This document shows, one piece after another, positions 37,609 to 49,600 of a DNA stretch of 64,000 bases. Within the stretch, counting starts at the first letter, position 1; each line of letters starts with the position of its first letter. The stretch lies in NCBI RefSeq assembly GCF_964340395.1, contig NC_135566.1:6304501-6368500 (forward strand), given 5' to 3'. The DNA comes from Glandiceps talaboti. Lineage: Eukaryota > Hemichordata > Enteropneusta > Spengelidae. The translations under genes and the position numbers were made by a program. Below the pieces are notes generated by a model, which did no database searches, was not told the origin of the DNA, and saw nothing but the letters and a program-made list of their open reading frames with translations.

Positions 37609-37856
37609 TATTCTATTCTATTCTATTCTATTCTATTCTATTCTATTCTATTCTATTCTATTCTATTCTATTCTATTCTATTCTACTCTACTCTACTCTA
37701 CTCTACTCTACTCTACTCTACTCTACTCTACTCTACTCTACTCTACTCTACTCTACTCTACTCTACTCTACTCTACTCTACTCTACTCTACTCTACTCTA
37801 CTCTACTCTACTCTACTCTACTCTACTCTACTCTATTCTATTCTGTTCTGTTCTAT
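37609..37856. repeat. Pentanucleotide array: (TTCTA)n switching to (CTCTA)n
   Basis: About 15 TTCTA units, then about 29 CTCTA units, then a few TTCTA/TTCTG units. Each block is internally uniform. Confidence 0.97.
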
Positions 37857-39049
37857 TCATTGGAGGATAGTTTTGGGAATGTAATTTTTGTTTTGCTTTT
37901 AAACACCTGATATACAACTCTGTACAGATCTTGATAAACAGTCCAGACCATTCAATTGTTTCTCAACAAATTGTAAATTTAGGGTACGTTGACAGGTCCG
38001 TTTATAGTGATTTTCCTAATAATATTTTTGATCCATGGTAACAGAAAGGGGGAACCAGTGGTAAAACATACTGTCATTTTGGTAAGGATAATGACTGGGA
38101 CACTCAGATAGATGGGTGATGTTCCCATGCATAAGGACTTTGAATTTCAGAGAATCAGTGCCATAGACAATGTTCTAGCTAAGATAAATGTAGGCTTTGA
38201 GGGGAAAACAGTGACCAGGTACTCTTTTAAATGTTTTTAATGAGCTATCATATTTTACAAAATCTTTCGGTTTTATTTCAGACTATGAAATGACAGTCAG
38301 AGTTGGGAATTGAAAATGATGGCGACTCCACTTTTGAGACAGTGTACAGCACAAGGCTTGAATGCTTTATCCAATTAGATGACTGACAACCTGCCTGTCG
38401 ACAACCTCAGAGATTTGTCATGGTCTCACTAACTCAAGCCACATATCAGATTACTAAATTTGACATGTAGCTGGAGAAAGTGAGACCATATCTAGGACAG
38501 CTCTCTGGGCGACCAACATCTGGCTGTTTGCGTAAGATCACTAATGGATGTTAGAAAACAGTAAGAAAACAACTCTGAGGTAAAGGTGATTCCTGAACTG
38601 CTATGTCATATGAAATAACATATCTTGGTATTTTATTAGATACATATTGTTGTAGTGTAGTACACATTATACACATGTTGACTGATCTCGAGGGCTACAT
38701 CGATCATATGTCTGTTTCCTCGAGGGACTTGCGGGTCACTCCAAACACAGACTGTTCCTTGAGGGCGAAGTGACAAGGCACCAGGCTTAGTTCACTTGTC
38801 TTTTCCTTGACTGTACATAGAAAACTATTTAGGAATAATATTTAATTATACCACACTCAAACCAAATTATTGTCTTTGAACAGAAAATATGGATTATATT
38901 CTTTGGTTGATCTACGTCACTACAACTATGTCACAGGTTTTGTGGTGAATGAAATTATGACGTTCCAAAACATTCGAAATTGCCATTATTTTTCTCAAAT
39001 TTCATGAATTGTGCTAGAAGAGGTATATTTATATTCTCAATACTTTACT

Positions 39050-39156
39050 TAATTCAGCCGGAAAATACTTGTGACCGAGGGGTTTGTCACTACTCATCCA
39101 GTGAATCGTAGTAACAAGGCCCCTTAGCTCACTCATATTTTCCTCAGCTGAATGAA
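39050..39156. repeat. Imperfect palindrome, family P, copy 1
   Basis: aattcagccggaaaatactt then gtgaccgaggggtttgtcac pairs with gtaacaaggccccttagctc then actcatattttcctcagctg. Related palindromes occur at 46999-47110 and 61365-61470. Confidence 0.6.
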
Positions 39157-39539
39157 GAAATATTGGGAATGATATCTAAATAATTGATATTATGTCACAA
39201 TTAATAATGAATACTAAGGTACTCTTATCAGCTTTCTTCGTTATCCGTATAAATGTATTTGTAATACGCAATTCATATAGACAATTCTCAACAGAAAAGA
39301 TTTTGTTAAAACCAATATAGAATACTTTGCAAGGTTAGATCTTTTGACTATTAACATTTGAAGTGTAATTTATTTCCTCTCTCTTCTACACTTCCTTTGG
39401 TATGTTTGTTTGTTTTGTTTTGTTTGTTTCTGTATGTGATTATACTAGTCATATCTTCTCTAATTTTTTAGTAGTGTATGTATTTTAATTTTCTGTTAGT
39501 GCTGCTCCTAACATGCTTAGTGAGCCCCTGATACAAAAG

Positions 39540-39577
39540 GGATGCAATAAATAAATAAAAAAAAATAAAAATAAAAA

Positions 39578-39654
<77 letters not shown>

Positions 39655-39655
39655 C
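39540..39655. repeat. (TAAA)n array
   Basis: About 25 TAAA units with a few interruptions at the left end. Confidence 0.95.
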
Positions 39656-40942
39656 ATTACTGTTATATCTTGGTAAACTTGTTGTCTGTACCCAGAACTC
39701 TGCCATTTTGTCATAACTTAGTCTGGTGTTGAAATGTCTAGATCCCCTGGGGAAGGGGGTACTCATATAGAAAGATATACAGCATGTGCTGCCCAAATGG
39801 ATCACTTATTGATCAAAATATCCCTAAATTTGGTTCAACCTTTCATCTGAAAATGCCCAAATCATGGGATCGATAGCATGAGAATCGTCTTGATGCTTTA
39901 GAAATATCTTGATAGTATCAGAATAAAGGTGACTGACAGGATGATTGTGACTAGAAATCCCTACCAATGGGTTTGGTTTTTGGATTATACATGGAAAGAT
40001 GTTTTGTACTTGGGCTGCATATCCCCGTCTGAAAATTTGGGGAATACCACCTCCCCAGAATGCCCACCCCACTGCACAATTCCTATTAATACCTTATCTC
40101 CCATTGTGGTGATGACTTGATAACGTTCACTATACTACTACATCAGTATATCTATTGTTATCACGTATACATTCACACTCATCTTCAAACAAGGTCACAG
40201 TGGTTGACTCAATTATCAGGGGCAACATGGTAATTATGTACAAAGCACCATGTCCCTTCAAAGAACTGCCACACCAACAATCCTGTGTCTACTGTAGTTT
40301 GGATGTATTGTACTTGAAGGACACAAAAATCTAAATTCACAAAGTTTCTCTAGTTTGACCTTTCTATATATGTATACCTATAGATAGTACAAAAGTCCTA
40401 TTATTCATGTGGACTTAAAATAGATAAAAATATACGTGTGAGAAAGTGTATATGTACATGTTTTATGTGTTTTCCCATTTGCAGTACCTAACACTGTTGT
40501 GTCATTCCGGATGATCACCTTAGGATTCCATGGTACCGGTATCATTTTTTTGTTCTGGACCAAATTTTCTGTTGCTCTGCTACTTGCAAACACACCTAAA
40601 TTTTAATGCTACCGGTAATCCGAAGTGTGCCTATAGTTAACACTTTGAAGGGAATTCTCCTGAAGGTTGAAATTTTGATATTTTGATATGAAGAACTAAC
40701 TTGTTAAATGTGTGGTCACTTAGAGTTTGATATAGTTTCAAATTTTTTCTAAAAACTAAAGTAGTTTCAAAATTGCAACTTTGAGTTCGTCAAAAGGTTG
40801 CTCAGAATTTACAAGATGGCTCAGCACTCTTGTTGCATTGTTGAGGGAGAACACAGCTTTTTTTTTGCTGTTTATGAGAGGTATGGTAATCCTGTTTTCC
40901 AGTAAGACTAATTTGTTTGTTACTAGTCTAGTTCCTATACAG

Positions 40943-42401
40943 CAGGGCTCGAAATTCGTTTTTTTTCTTGGTAGCCCGGGTGGGCTACCATCTTTTAAAT
41001 TTGGTAGCCTGAGAGCAATGACTGGTAGCCCATATGCATGCATTCCTAAATTAATGGTGTCTGTGTATATATGTAACTATATGATGTATTGATTTCGATG
41101 ATTGTTTGAATAACTTAAGAGTCACGTTAACACGTTATTTGTGTGTATTTCATGCCATATTTGACATTGGGGACACAATGTTTTGCATGTATGTGTCTCT
41201 GGGGCCGTGTCATTTACAACGTACGGTTATCATTGCAATGAAGAAAAAACATGTTTTCGCAATTCCTAGTTGTAACTATTATCTAAATCTCTTGGTGCAG
41301 TGAGACCTGTAAAATTTGAATATGATTCAACGTATGGAAAACGTATAAACAGTTTCATAAGCCCCATGGCAATTTCCTGATGTGGAGACTACGTCTTGGG
41401 TAGTTTAGAAACTATGTGCTGTTATCATTATCTATTCACGTGATTGGTTACTTATTAACAGACGGGTTAGACAGGATTTGTATTAATACATGACGGCCAT
41501 TACGGCAAAGCCCCTTCCATTCATGGGCGAAGAGATAATCAAACAGAGTCTAAGACCACATCAGCAGACGGTCCATGCTGAAAACTTCACTAAGATAAAT
41601 TCAAATCATCATGTCACCATTTCATTCTCACTAAAACTTCAACTTTCTTTTGAGCTTTGCTACTACTACTAGATCGAATACATTACGTGAATTTACCATT
41701 CACCACTGCATGCTCTCAGGGGTTGCGTGAGCGTGGTTTACACACGGAATGTTTTAGGCATCGTTCAAGAATAAACGAATCTGTAGGTGTATACCAAGTT
41801 AACAGTTCTCATCAGCATAAACTTTTATCAAACACCATTACAACTGTGTCTCTGTCAAGTTGAAAGTTAAAGCTGTCATTCATGTTATGGAATTTAGTTA
41901 CTGCAGCAGTGCTGTACCGAGAGTGTACTGTACCCCGACTCCGAGAAGAACCGGAAGGGCCCGGGCCGGAGAGCAGATTTCCAGAGAGTGATAACCATGG
42001 GAAATTGAAAGTACAGAAAGATAACATTAAATCGCTATACAGAATATTAATTTGTTGCATATAAATGTTTTGTTGTGACATTTTGGAAGTACAAGCTGTG
42101 TATACGATGAACGGAAGAATGACGTGTACAGTGTACATGTATTTCATGTACATTTGATATACATGTAGTGTGGATGCAAATTTGGAAAGACGCACTGATT
42201 TTGACGCTAATTTTGGCGAGAACACGTCCCACAGGACTGCGACCTCGGAGGCCCCCGGCCCGGGAAGGTGTCGGAGTCAGGGTGTCACAGTTTCATTCAA
42301 AACTTAGTAGCCCAATTGGGCTACCACTCACATAATTTGGTAGCCCAGAGACAGACATTGGTAGTCTGTGGACGCGGGGCTACCGCGAATTTCGAGCCCT
42401 G
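40943..42401. mobile_element. Non-autonomous DNA transposon, hAT-like termini, about 1.46 kb
   Basis: The left end cagggctcgaaattcg is exactly inverted at the right end (cgaatttcgagccctg). Subterminal ggtagcccgggtgggctacc palindromes recur near both ends. TACAG abuts both ends, a possible 5-bp target duplication. No transposase frame was found. A nested GC-rich inverted pair lies at 41936-41975 and 42248-42283 (gggcccgggccgg against ccggcccggg). Confidence 0.75.
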
Positions 42402-42507
42402 TACAGTATCATTACCGTTAAACGTCCACTTTACCACAGTTGGCATCCAGACTAGTTTGTTACAAGACATCATCCACACATATTTGCTATGAACTCATCT
42501 TTTACGG

Positions 42508-42915
42508 TGTTAGGAGTGAGAACAAATGTAGGATAGCAAACTAAGTTAAACTAAGTAAGGCCTCAGACCCCCCCCCCCCTCCTTCTAACTTAATTGTCCA
42601 AATTTTGGTAATTGTTTCAGACAGCACAATCAATTTCAAATTAGTATATAGTTGTATATAGTACTATGAATATAAAGTCAGTATATAGTTGTATGTAGTA
42701 CTATGAATATAAAGCCAGTATGTCGTGAGGAAAATAGTTCTTTTATCGACATTTTAATAGTGCTATGCATTTACTATTATAACAAAAATTCTTCCAGTTC
42801 TTGAGTTGATGACATTGTTTAGAAATATTTTCATTTAGGGGTACAAAACTAATTCCATAATTTTTAAAAGTAAAATTATTTTTGTCGGATGAGAACTAAA
42901 ATGGTTTAAACATTG
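42508..42915. mobile_element. MITE-like element, family B, copy 2
   Basis: Begins taggagtgagaacaaatgta and contains ctcagacccc, tatgaatataaagtcagtat (partly duplicated in tandem) and atttactattata, parallel to 31403-31784. Confidence 0.55.
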
Positions 42916-43974
42916 ATCTATTGACCTTGTAGCATTTCCTGTACAAAATGTTAAACAGATTTACTGAACATATATTGATATAGCACAGAATATAATCTTA
43001 AAAAAAAAGAATTCTGTTTTTGCTCAAGAAGAAACGAAATTGGTTTGTAGTGAAGTCATACAGGTCAAGTCCTATGGATAAAATTGATAGATTAGTATAT
43101 TTTATTTGGCTCAAAATTATTTACACTAAATGATAAGGATGAAATTTAAGACCAATAATACACAATTTAATATATGTAGAAAGGAACACTAAAATATGTT
43201 ATTAGATATACCCCTCAGCCCTGATAGTAATATGCAAAATAACAAAAATAAAATATATTAATGCAAAATACGGTGAAGATATATTGTTTGTTAAACTTAA
43301 ATAATTCATAAACAAACATCCCCAGGAAATTTAGCTATTAGGTTCTAAATGATTGAACAGTGACAGAGAGAAATTTAGAATACAGATAATAATTGTCACT
43401 GGGTAAAACATACAAGTAACTACTAGCTTCCTTTCTTTCTTTGGGAAAACGAGATGATAAGGTCAATTTCTGATAACTCGACTGACCCTACTTTAAGCCG
43501 TTGACCCTAAACATGTTTTACATACAAAAAGGTAAAATTGTATCAATTTACTTCTATTACCCTGTAGATTTTCTTGCCAAAGTATCTTTGGTTACATTTT
43601 TACTATCACATTCCAAAGAGAAATGATGTCTTTTTGGGCTATAATATCAGCCTATAACAGCACAGTCTGTATATTGTGTTTGTCTACTTCTGAATCACAT
43701 AATTGTCTTCATTTACTTCTTTTACACCTCATCAACTGTTACTGAAGTATTGTGACCAACGAGTATCTGTTTTGGGTCAAAGTACTGTAGTCAAAAAAAA
43801 AAAAAAATGTAGAATCAATTATAATCCAGACCTACGTACCTACCCTATTTTCGAAAGTCCTGTTATTTATATTTTTGCCTTTTAAATAGTATTCAAATTT
43901 GTTTTCATCATTAAAGCAAGTATATGGAGCCTGTGTTTCCAGACCAGTGTTAATTATATCTACCAACAATATAC

Positions 43975-44195
43975 TGTCAATTTAATATACAAATGAAAAG
44001 CAACCAAGTTGGAATGACATAATTAAAATATTATATATTATGGTATGATATTGACACAAGTCTCCATTTTCAGACTTGTGCCAATGTTGTTAATCCACCA
44101 CAGGACGCTGTCAATTTATACAGCCTTAAAAAAATACACCAAATGAAAATAAAGCCAGGAAGATATAAATATCATATATTATGATATGATAATAA
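43975..44195. repeat. Imperfect tandem duplication with a short hairpin
   Basis: Two copies share ctgtcaattta, ccaaatgaaaa/aatgaaaagc and atcatatattatgatatgat. Between them ttgacacaagtct and agacttgtgccaa form a hairpin at 44052-44086. Confidence 0.55.
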
Positions 44196-45130
44196 ACCAT
44201 GGCACCTGTGTGAATTTTACGAATATTTTTTTTTCTTTTTTTTTTTGAGTGGGCTCTTATAAATAGAGATAAGATGATAACAAATAGGGTGTGTTACCCT
44301 GAGTACAACTCAAGATCTACTCATTGAAATTCTAGTGTTACCAAGTATACAGTGTAATTTATTGATTTACATTCGCCTTATGTAAAATGCATGAACTAAT
44401 GTGTCATGACTCTGCAATGCATTGTAATAAGCATGGCTTCAGTTCAACAAGGTCGCTACATTACACAATTACCTCTTTTGTGTCTGAATACAGTAGCAGA
44501 AAAACTGGAAAAATATTGTGTGATAAAAATTATGTAGAATTGATCGATAGGAAGATCACATTATTGAAATACAACGCTTTCCCTGGGGAGCAAACTGAAA
44601 ATTATTCATGCTGGAACAGTCCATTTTGTTGTAGGGTGATCAGTGCTGTAATTATGATGTGCCTGATTAAGCTGTGCTCATTGTTAGATTGAATGTGCTG
44701 ATACAATTTCAACATTTCTTTGTCTAGTAAATACGTTTTTTGTTTAAAAATATCCAAATATTAAAAAGTGAAATGGTTGTAGAGCAGTTAGTTATATGTC
44801 CCTCAGTAGTGATGCTATCACCCCCCTATCTCAACATGTTTCAGAAAGATGAGGGTATGCCAGAATATAAATAACAATAAGTAGACAATGAATGGAAATT
44901 TGCATAAGTAGATGTGAAAGTGGCAGTAGGGACATAATGTGCTGCTGCTGTGTTTAGCTGGCACAAAAAAAATCAATTTTTATTTGCATTTAGTGTTTCA
45001 TTGATGTAATACTGTGACGGTTTTTTGTTGAGAACATTAAGTTATCACCGTCATTTGTAGTTTAATCTACAAGTCTTTATGTATTGGATCAGTTTTATCA
45101 TCCAAGGAATGATCTCATCCTGGAGATAGT

Positions 45131-45222
45131 ATGGAATCTATACAGCTCTGTTCTATTTTGTTGGTCTGCTGTGTTCTCAACATTCCCAACGCCGAGTCCA
45201 ATCTTGACATCGATGGCACAAC
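45131..45222 (+). CDS. CACNA2D3: alpha-2/delta exon 1, signal peptide
   Basis: 30 codons plus two bases: [20 protein letters not shown] then [10 protein letters not shown]; donor gttagt. A short n-region, a hydrophobic core and a small-residue cleavage region are visible. Confidence 0.88.
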
Positions 45223-46562
45223 GTTAGTATATTTATTTTCACTCATATCATCATTATCATCTCTTTCTTACCCTTTTTTTTATCTTTATTTTCATATATT
45301 TAAAAATGTGATATTTTCAAAAAAAAAATGTTTTATTTCTACTTGTAGAGTGACAACATGGGCTAAAGACTTTGGTGACAGACTAACTGCACTGAGCATT
45401 GAGTATAGTGGAATTGACAAGCTGAGGGAGGTAAGTAAGCTATGGATCGTTGATGCCATTTTGAATATTTAATCATCCACTGGTAAATACGCCATTTAAT
45501 TATGATGAAAATGTCTCAAACGGACACACTTTGTCAAATATAAGGGCTGACTCACTTAAATTAGGTCCGCCATCAAATATTCATATTAACCTTTAGAAAC
45601 ACATTTCAGTGGCGTAGGGTGAAATTTTTCTGACTATACAATGTAATATAATTTGACACAGTAGCATATATCATTTTAAAACAAGACAATCCCATGAGAA
45701 GTAACAGGATGGGTTTAGATGGGATGGAGGTAGTCATACCTGCATCATCATGCATACCATTATGTTAAATAGCCATGACATCGCAATATGATGTGATCTG
45801 ATGAGTGAGAGACATCACTTTCAATCTAATGTAATTGCTGTGCCTAATACTAGATGGATTAAACTCTCTTTGTATCTAGCATTCCATTTCAGAAATTACA
45901 TAATTACAGCCATACTAGTAACCATTCTGCATTGGTAATATAAACTCTTGCCAATATTTTCCTGTTAATGAAATGTATGACCATATTTGGCATGACCTTG
46001 ATCTCAATATTGTATGTTAATCCCCAAGCATACATATCTCTGCTACAGTACATATAAGTCTATTATATCAGTATTTACTTATCAACCTCACACATCTGTG
46101 CAATGTGATGATGTCTTTGGTATTATAGTTATTTGTTTCAACACATACATAACAAACCTTAGGGCCTCCTGAGGGCTAACAAAGGGTTGCGAAAGACAAT
46201 ACGTCTATATATAAAACTAAAAAAAAATTGCCAATATTAGGAAATGTAATATACAATGTACACACAAGTAGATTGTAAAAATGAAATTAATTTGTATGAT
46301 TATATACTAGTATATGGTATGTACATACACACCTATTTTTATGCGTAGGTGTATATATATGTACTGTTGTGGTTGTAACTTGTATGTATATGTATATGTA
46401 CATGTATGTATGTATGTATGTATGTATGTATGTATGTATGTATGTATGTATGTTTGTATGTATGTATGTATGTATGTATGTATGTATGTATGTATGTATG
46501 TATGTATGTATGTATGTATGTATGTATGTATGTGTATGTTTATGTGTGTGTGTGTGTGTCTC

Positions 46563-46611
<49 letters not shown>

Positions 46612-49600
46612 AATGTATGTATTTATATATGAATCCATCTATGTATGTACATGTATCTGTATTTACATATGTAATCAATCTATCATACATGAGAGCAGAA
46701 ATCATACTTTTTTTTTTAAATCTAACAAAAAGTTTGTAAATTCAAGTTATAATGTATGTACTGCAGTGTAAAACCATATGTAAATGTGGGTTTGTAATGT
46801 ATGACCTAATGATACACTATACAATATTAAATACACAATGTCAGAAGGTTCTGGTTTCACAAAGGAATTGTTACCTGTACAATATTTCATCCATTCCCTT
46901 ACAACATGCCTTGAGAAATTGTCTGCTTGTGTGCTTTACTTCTTCCAATGACAACATGGTATTATAATAATTTTAGATATTATTTACAAATAGTTGCCGT
47001 TCTGCTGAGGAAAACAATGAGAGTTACCAAGTAAGAGGTCTTGTCACTAATATTGTCTGTCGACTCATACTGACAAACCCTGAGGTCATGAGTATTTTCT
47101 GGATGACGGGAGGAAACTATTGGAGAACAACATAATTGTACCCCCTCAAGCATATTTATTTATGAGAAATTGGGAAAAATAATGAATATTTTGAATAATA
47201 TTTTGAGCAGGGCATAATGCTGCGATGTCACATAGAACAACCTGGGTATAAATTCCATATCAATTTCTGTTTAAATGTGTACAATTTTGACTGTGATTAT
47301 GATGTCAGCAACATTAATTAGGTGCACCAAGAAATAATATCATCATGGAGTTTATTCAATGCAAATTGCAACAGTCTGTCATTATTACTACATGATTATA
47401 AAATATATTCAGTAAAGAGAATAACATTATGGAATTCTCCAGATGAAACAAAAAATATAACAGAAAAAAGTTTACTGTCCTTGTTGTAATTACTAATTTA
47501 GTTACTTTATATGTAGTTGTTCTGTATGATCTCTCTCTCTCCATGTCTAGTCAAATGGGCATATTCAACCGAAAATGTAGCTAAATCTCCTGCTGGGGAA
47601 AGGCTGAACAGCACATGTTAGTAGTAATCTATCACACACACTGACAGGTGGTTGTAATTGGTTACTTTTGTTCAGTTTTCTACAAACTTAACCTCTAGTT
47701 TTGAATTTCAGTGATGTGAAGATAACATCATCATCACTCCAATAGCATAAAATATTGCTGAAGGTGGTAAAATCGGAATTCTGTTCTAGAGAAATCCATT
47801 TGACTAAACGATGGAGATGATCATAATGCGTAGAGGACTAGCCTATTAAATTACACGTAGATGAAAAATACCGATGGCTACAAGATGGATAGGATGTATT
47901 CGAAAACTCATTAAGCATTTTCAATTAGTATAGCATTAAAAATTTACAGACTAGACACGGCAACTAATTATTGTGATAATTACTATGTTCAGACCACAAC
48001 TGTGAGTTTCACTCTGAGGCGTGGCAACATAAAGTAGTAAAACTAATAAGCTGGATTTGGGACTCCATTCACACTGAATTTTTGTACCTGACACACTAGT
48101 AGATCACATACCAAAGTCATGCAATATTAGCATAGCCTTCATTTGTTCCAAACATTTAGCAGTAACCCTGAACTTAAAGTTTAACCCAGGAACCCTCCTT
48201 ATCTAGGAAACTAAATACACTTACGTAATCAAATTGAATTTTGTGTCAGACACACAAGATAAGTCGACTCTAAACCCCTTATTGTACCTGACCTAAATTG
48301 AACCCGACTCTGAGTCGACATATAACTGTTCATATTTGTTTTTTTTATATGCAATAAGACTAGAGTTGACTCAGAATAAACTCAACTGGCTAAGTGAGAA
48401 CCCCTTTAATGTTGCTTTGCTATATCATTTCCATGTACTACACACTATATTAAACAGTAGAATATAAGTGTATTACATTGGTAATAGAGGCTTCAGTCTA
48501 CTAAGATAGACACAAACTAAAACTATTATCACAACATTTTGATACAAGATTGATAAGTTATGAATGGATGGATGTCAGTTTAAATTATAGTCTCTGTAGG
48601 GAGGCATAAACTATAATTCAAAATGGCCACACACACATGCTAATGTACGTCATTTCTAACTGAAGTATAAACTGTTGAGTTTCATTTCATTTTCTGGTCT
48701 AATATCTACATTATTTGAAACTGAATAAACTTCAACGACCTGACCCTTTCCTTTATCTTAGCAATGAACTGTGAGTATAATCAACTGCCTGTTCCAAATT
48801 CACTTGGCGGATTTTCGTAAATTTGCACTTGGTACGTGTATGCCATATTTTAGCTTTTTGCTGATTCAGGACATGGAAGTTTCCAGAATAAGCATTTGAT
48901 TGTCTGCCAACATCATATGGTTATACTATTCAAACAAGAGGGTCATAGAAATATTTTATTCTAAACTGTTTATTGTAAAGCGTTAAATTTGTATACCTGT
49001 ATGTTACTATGTTGTAGGACCAACAAAAGCCCAAGTTATATTTATAAGAATTACACAATGTAGTTTTTGCCACTCTGTATAATGACATCTGTGTCAAATC
49101 TCTTTTTTACCACCCATGAAATAATGGTTTAGTCCTATATGTACATAGGATGACACATGCATCGTTTTATTGATGAGTTCCATGAACTTGCTGTGTACTG
49201 TAGTTTGACTTCCAATGTTTACACTATCTTGATCACAGACTTGCACAACAGGGGATGGATCTGGGAGGGGGGTGTCCCCCTCCCCCTCCCCGCCATGGGC
49301 CAGAAGCTGTAAATGTTCATTCCATGGCTTCAGAAGGGTGGCATGGGAAACATAATTAGAAAGTCAATTTTATTATATTGACACAAATATTTTACTTGCC
49401 AAGGAAAATTTACTTGCCTGTCAGTTAATATTTAAAGAGTGGCCAGTCATGGGTATTACAGTAGCCGACTATATGGCATGGCCTGCTTTTAGGGAAAACC
49501 CTGAGTTAAAATTGGTATAATCACTGTTTTATGTAATTTTTTATGAACATTCAGGCTCAGCTTGTGTGAAACTTATAACTGCTGTTTATATTTTCCACGA

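Larger units (their letters stand above)
35040..45130. other. Divergent intergenic region between the LRRC74-like and alpha-2/delta genes
   Basis: It should contain the promoters of both genes, but no TATA box or other core element could be assigned. It holds a foldback element (35437-35605), AAC, CTCTA and TAAA arrays, a palindrome (39050-39156) and the 1.46-kb element at 40943-42401. A chain of possible exons at 36412, 38151 and 38297 is discussed in the findings. Open frames at 35618-35803 and 44387-44692 have no recognisable domain. Confidence 0.55.

Noticed and set aside
40756-41092. Overlapping frames on both strands near the 1.46-kb element
   Set aside because: They span the element's left terminus and palindromic subterminal motifs; no transposase residues were seen.
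44387-44692. 101-codon plus-strand frame upstream of the alpha-2/delta start
   Set aside because: No domain, no signal peptide, and unrelated to the signal-peptide exon at 45131.
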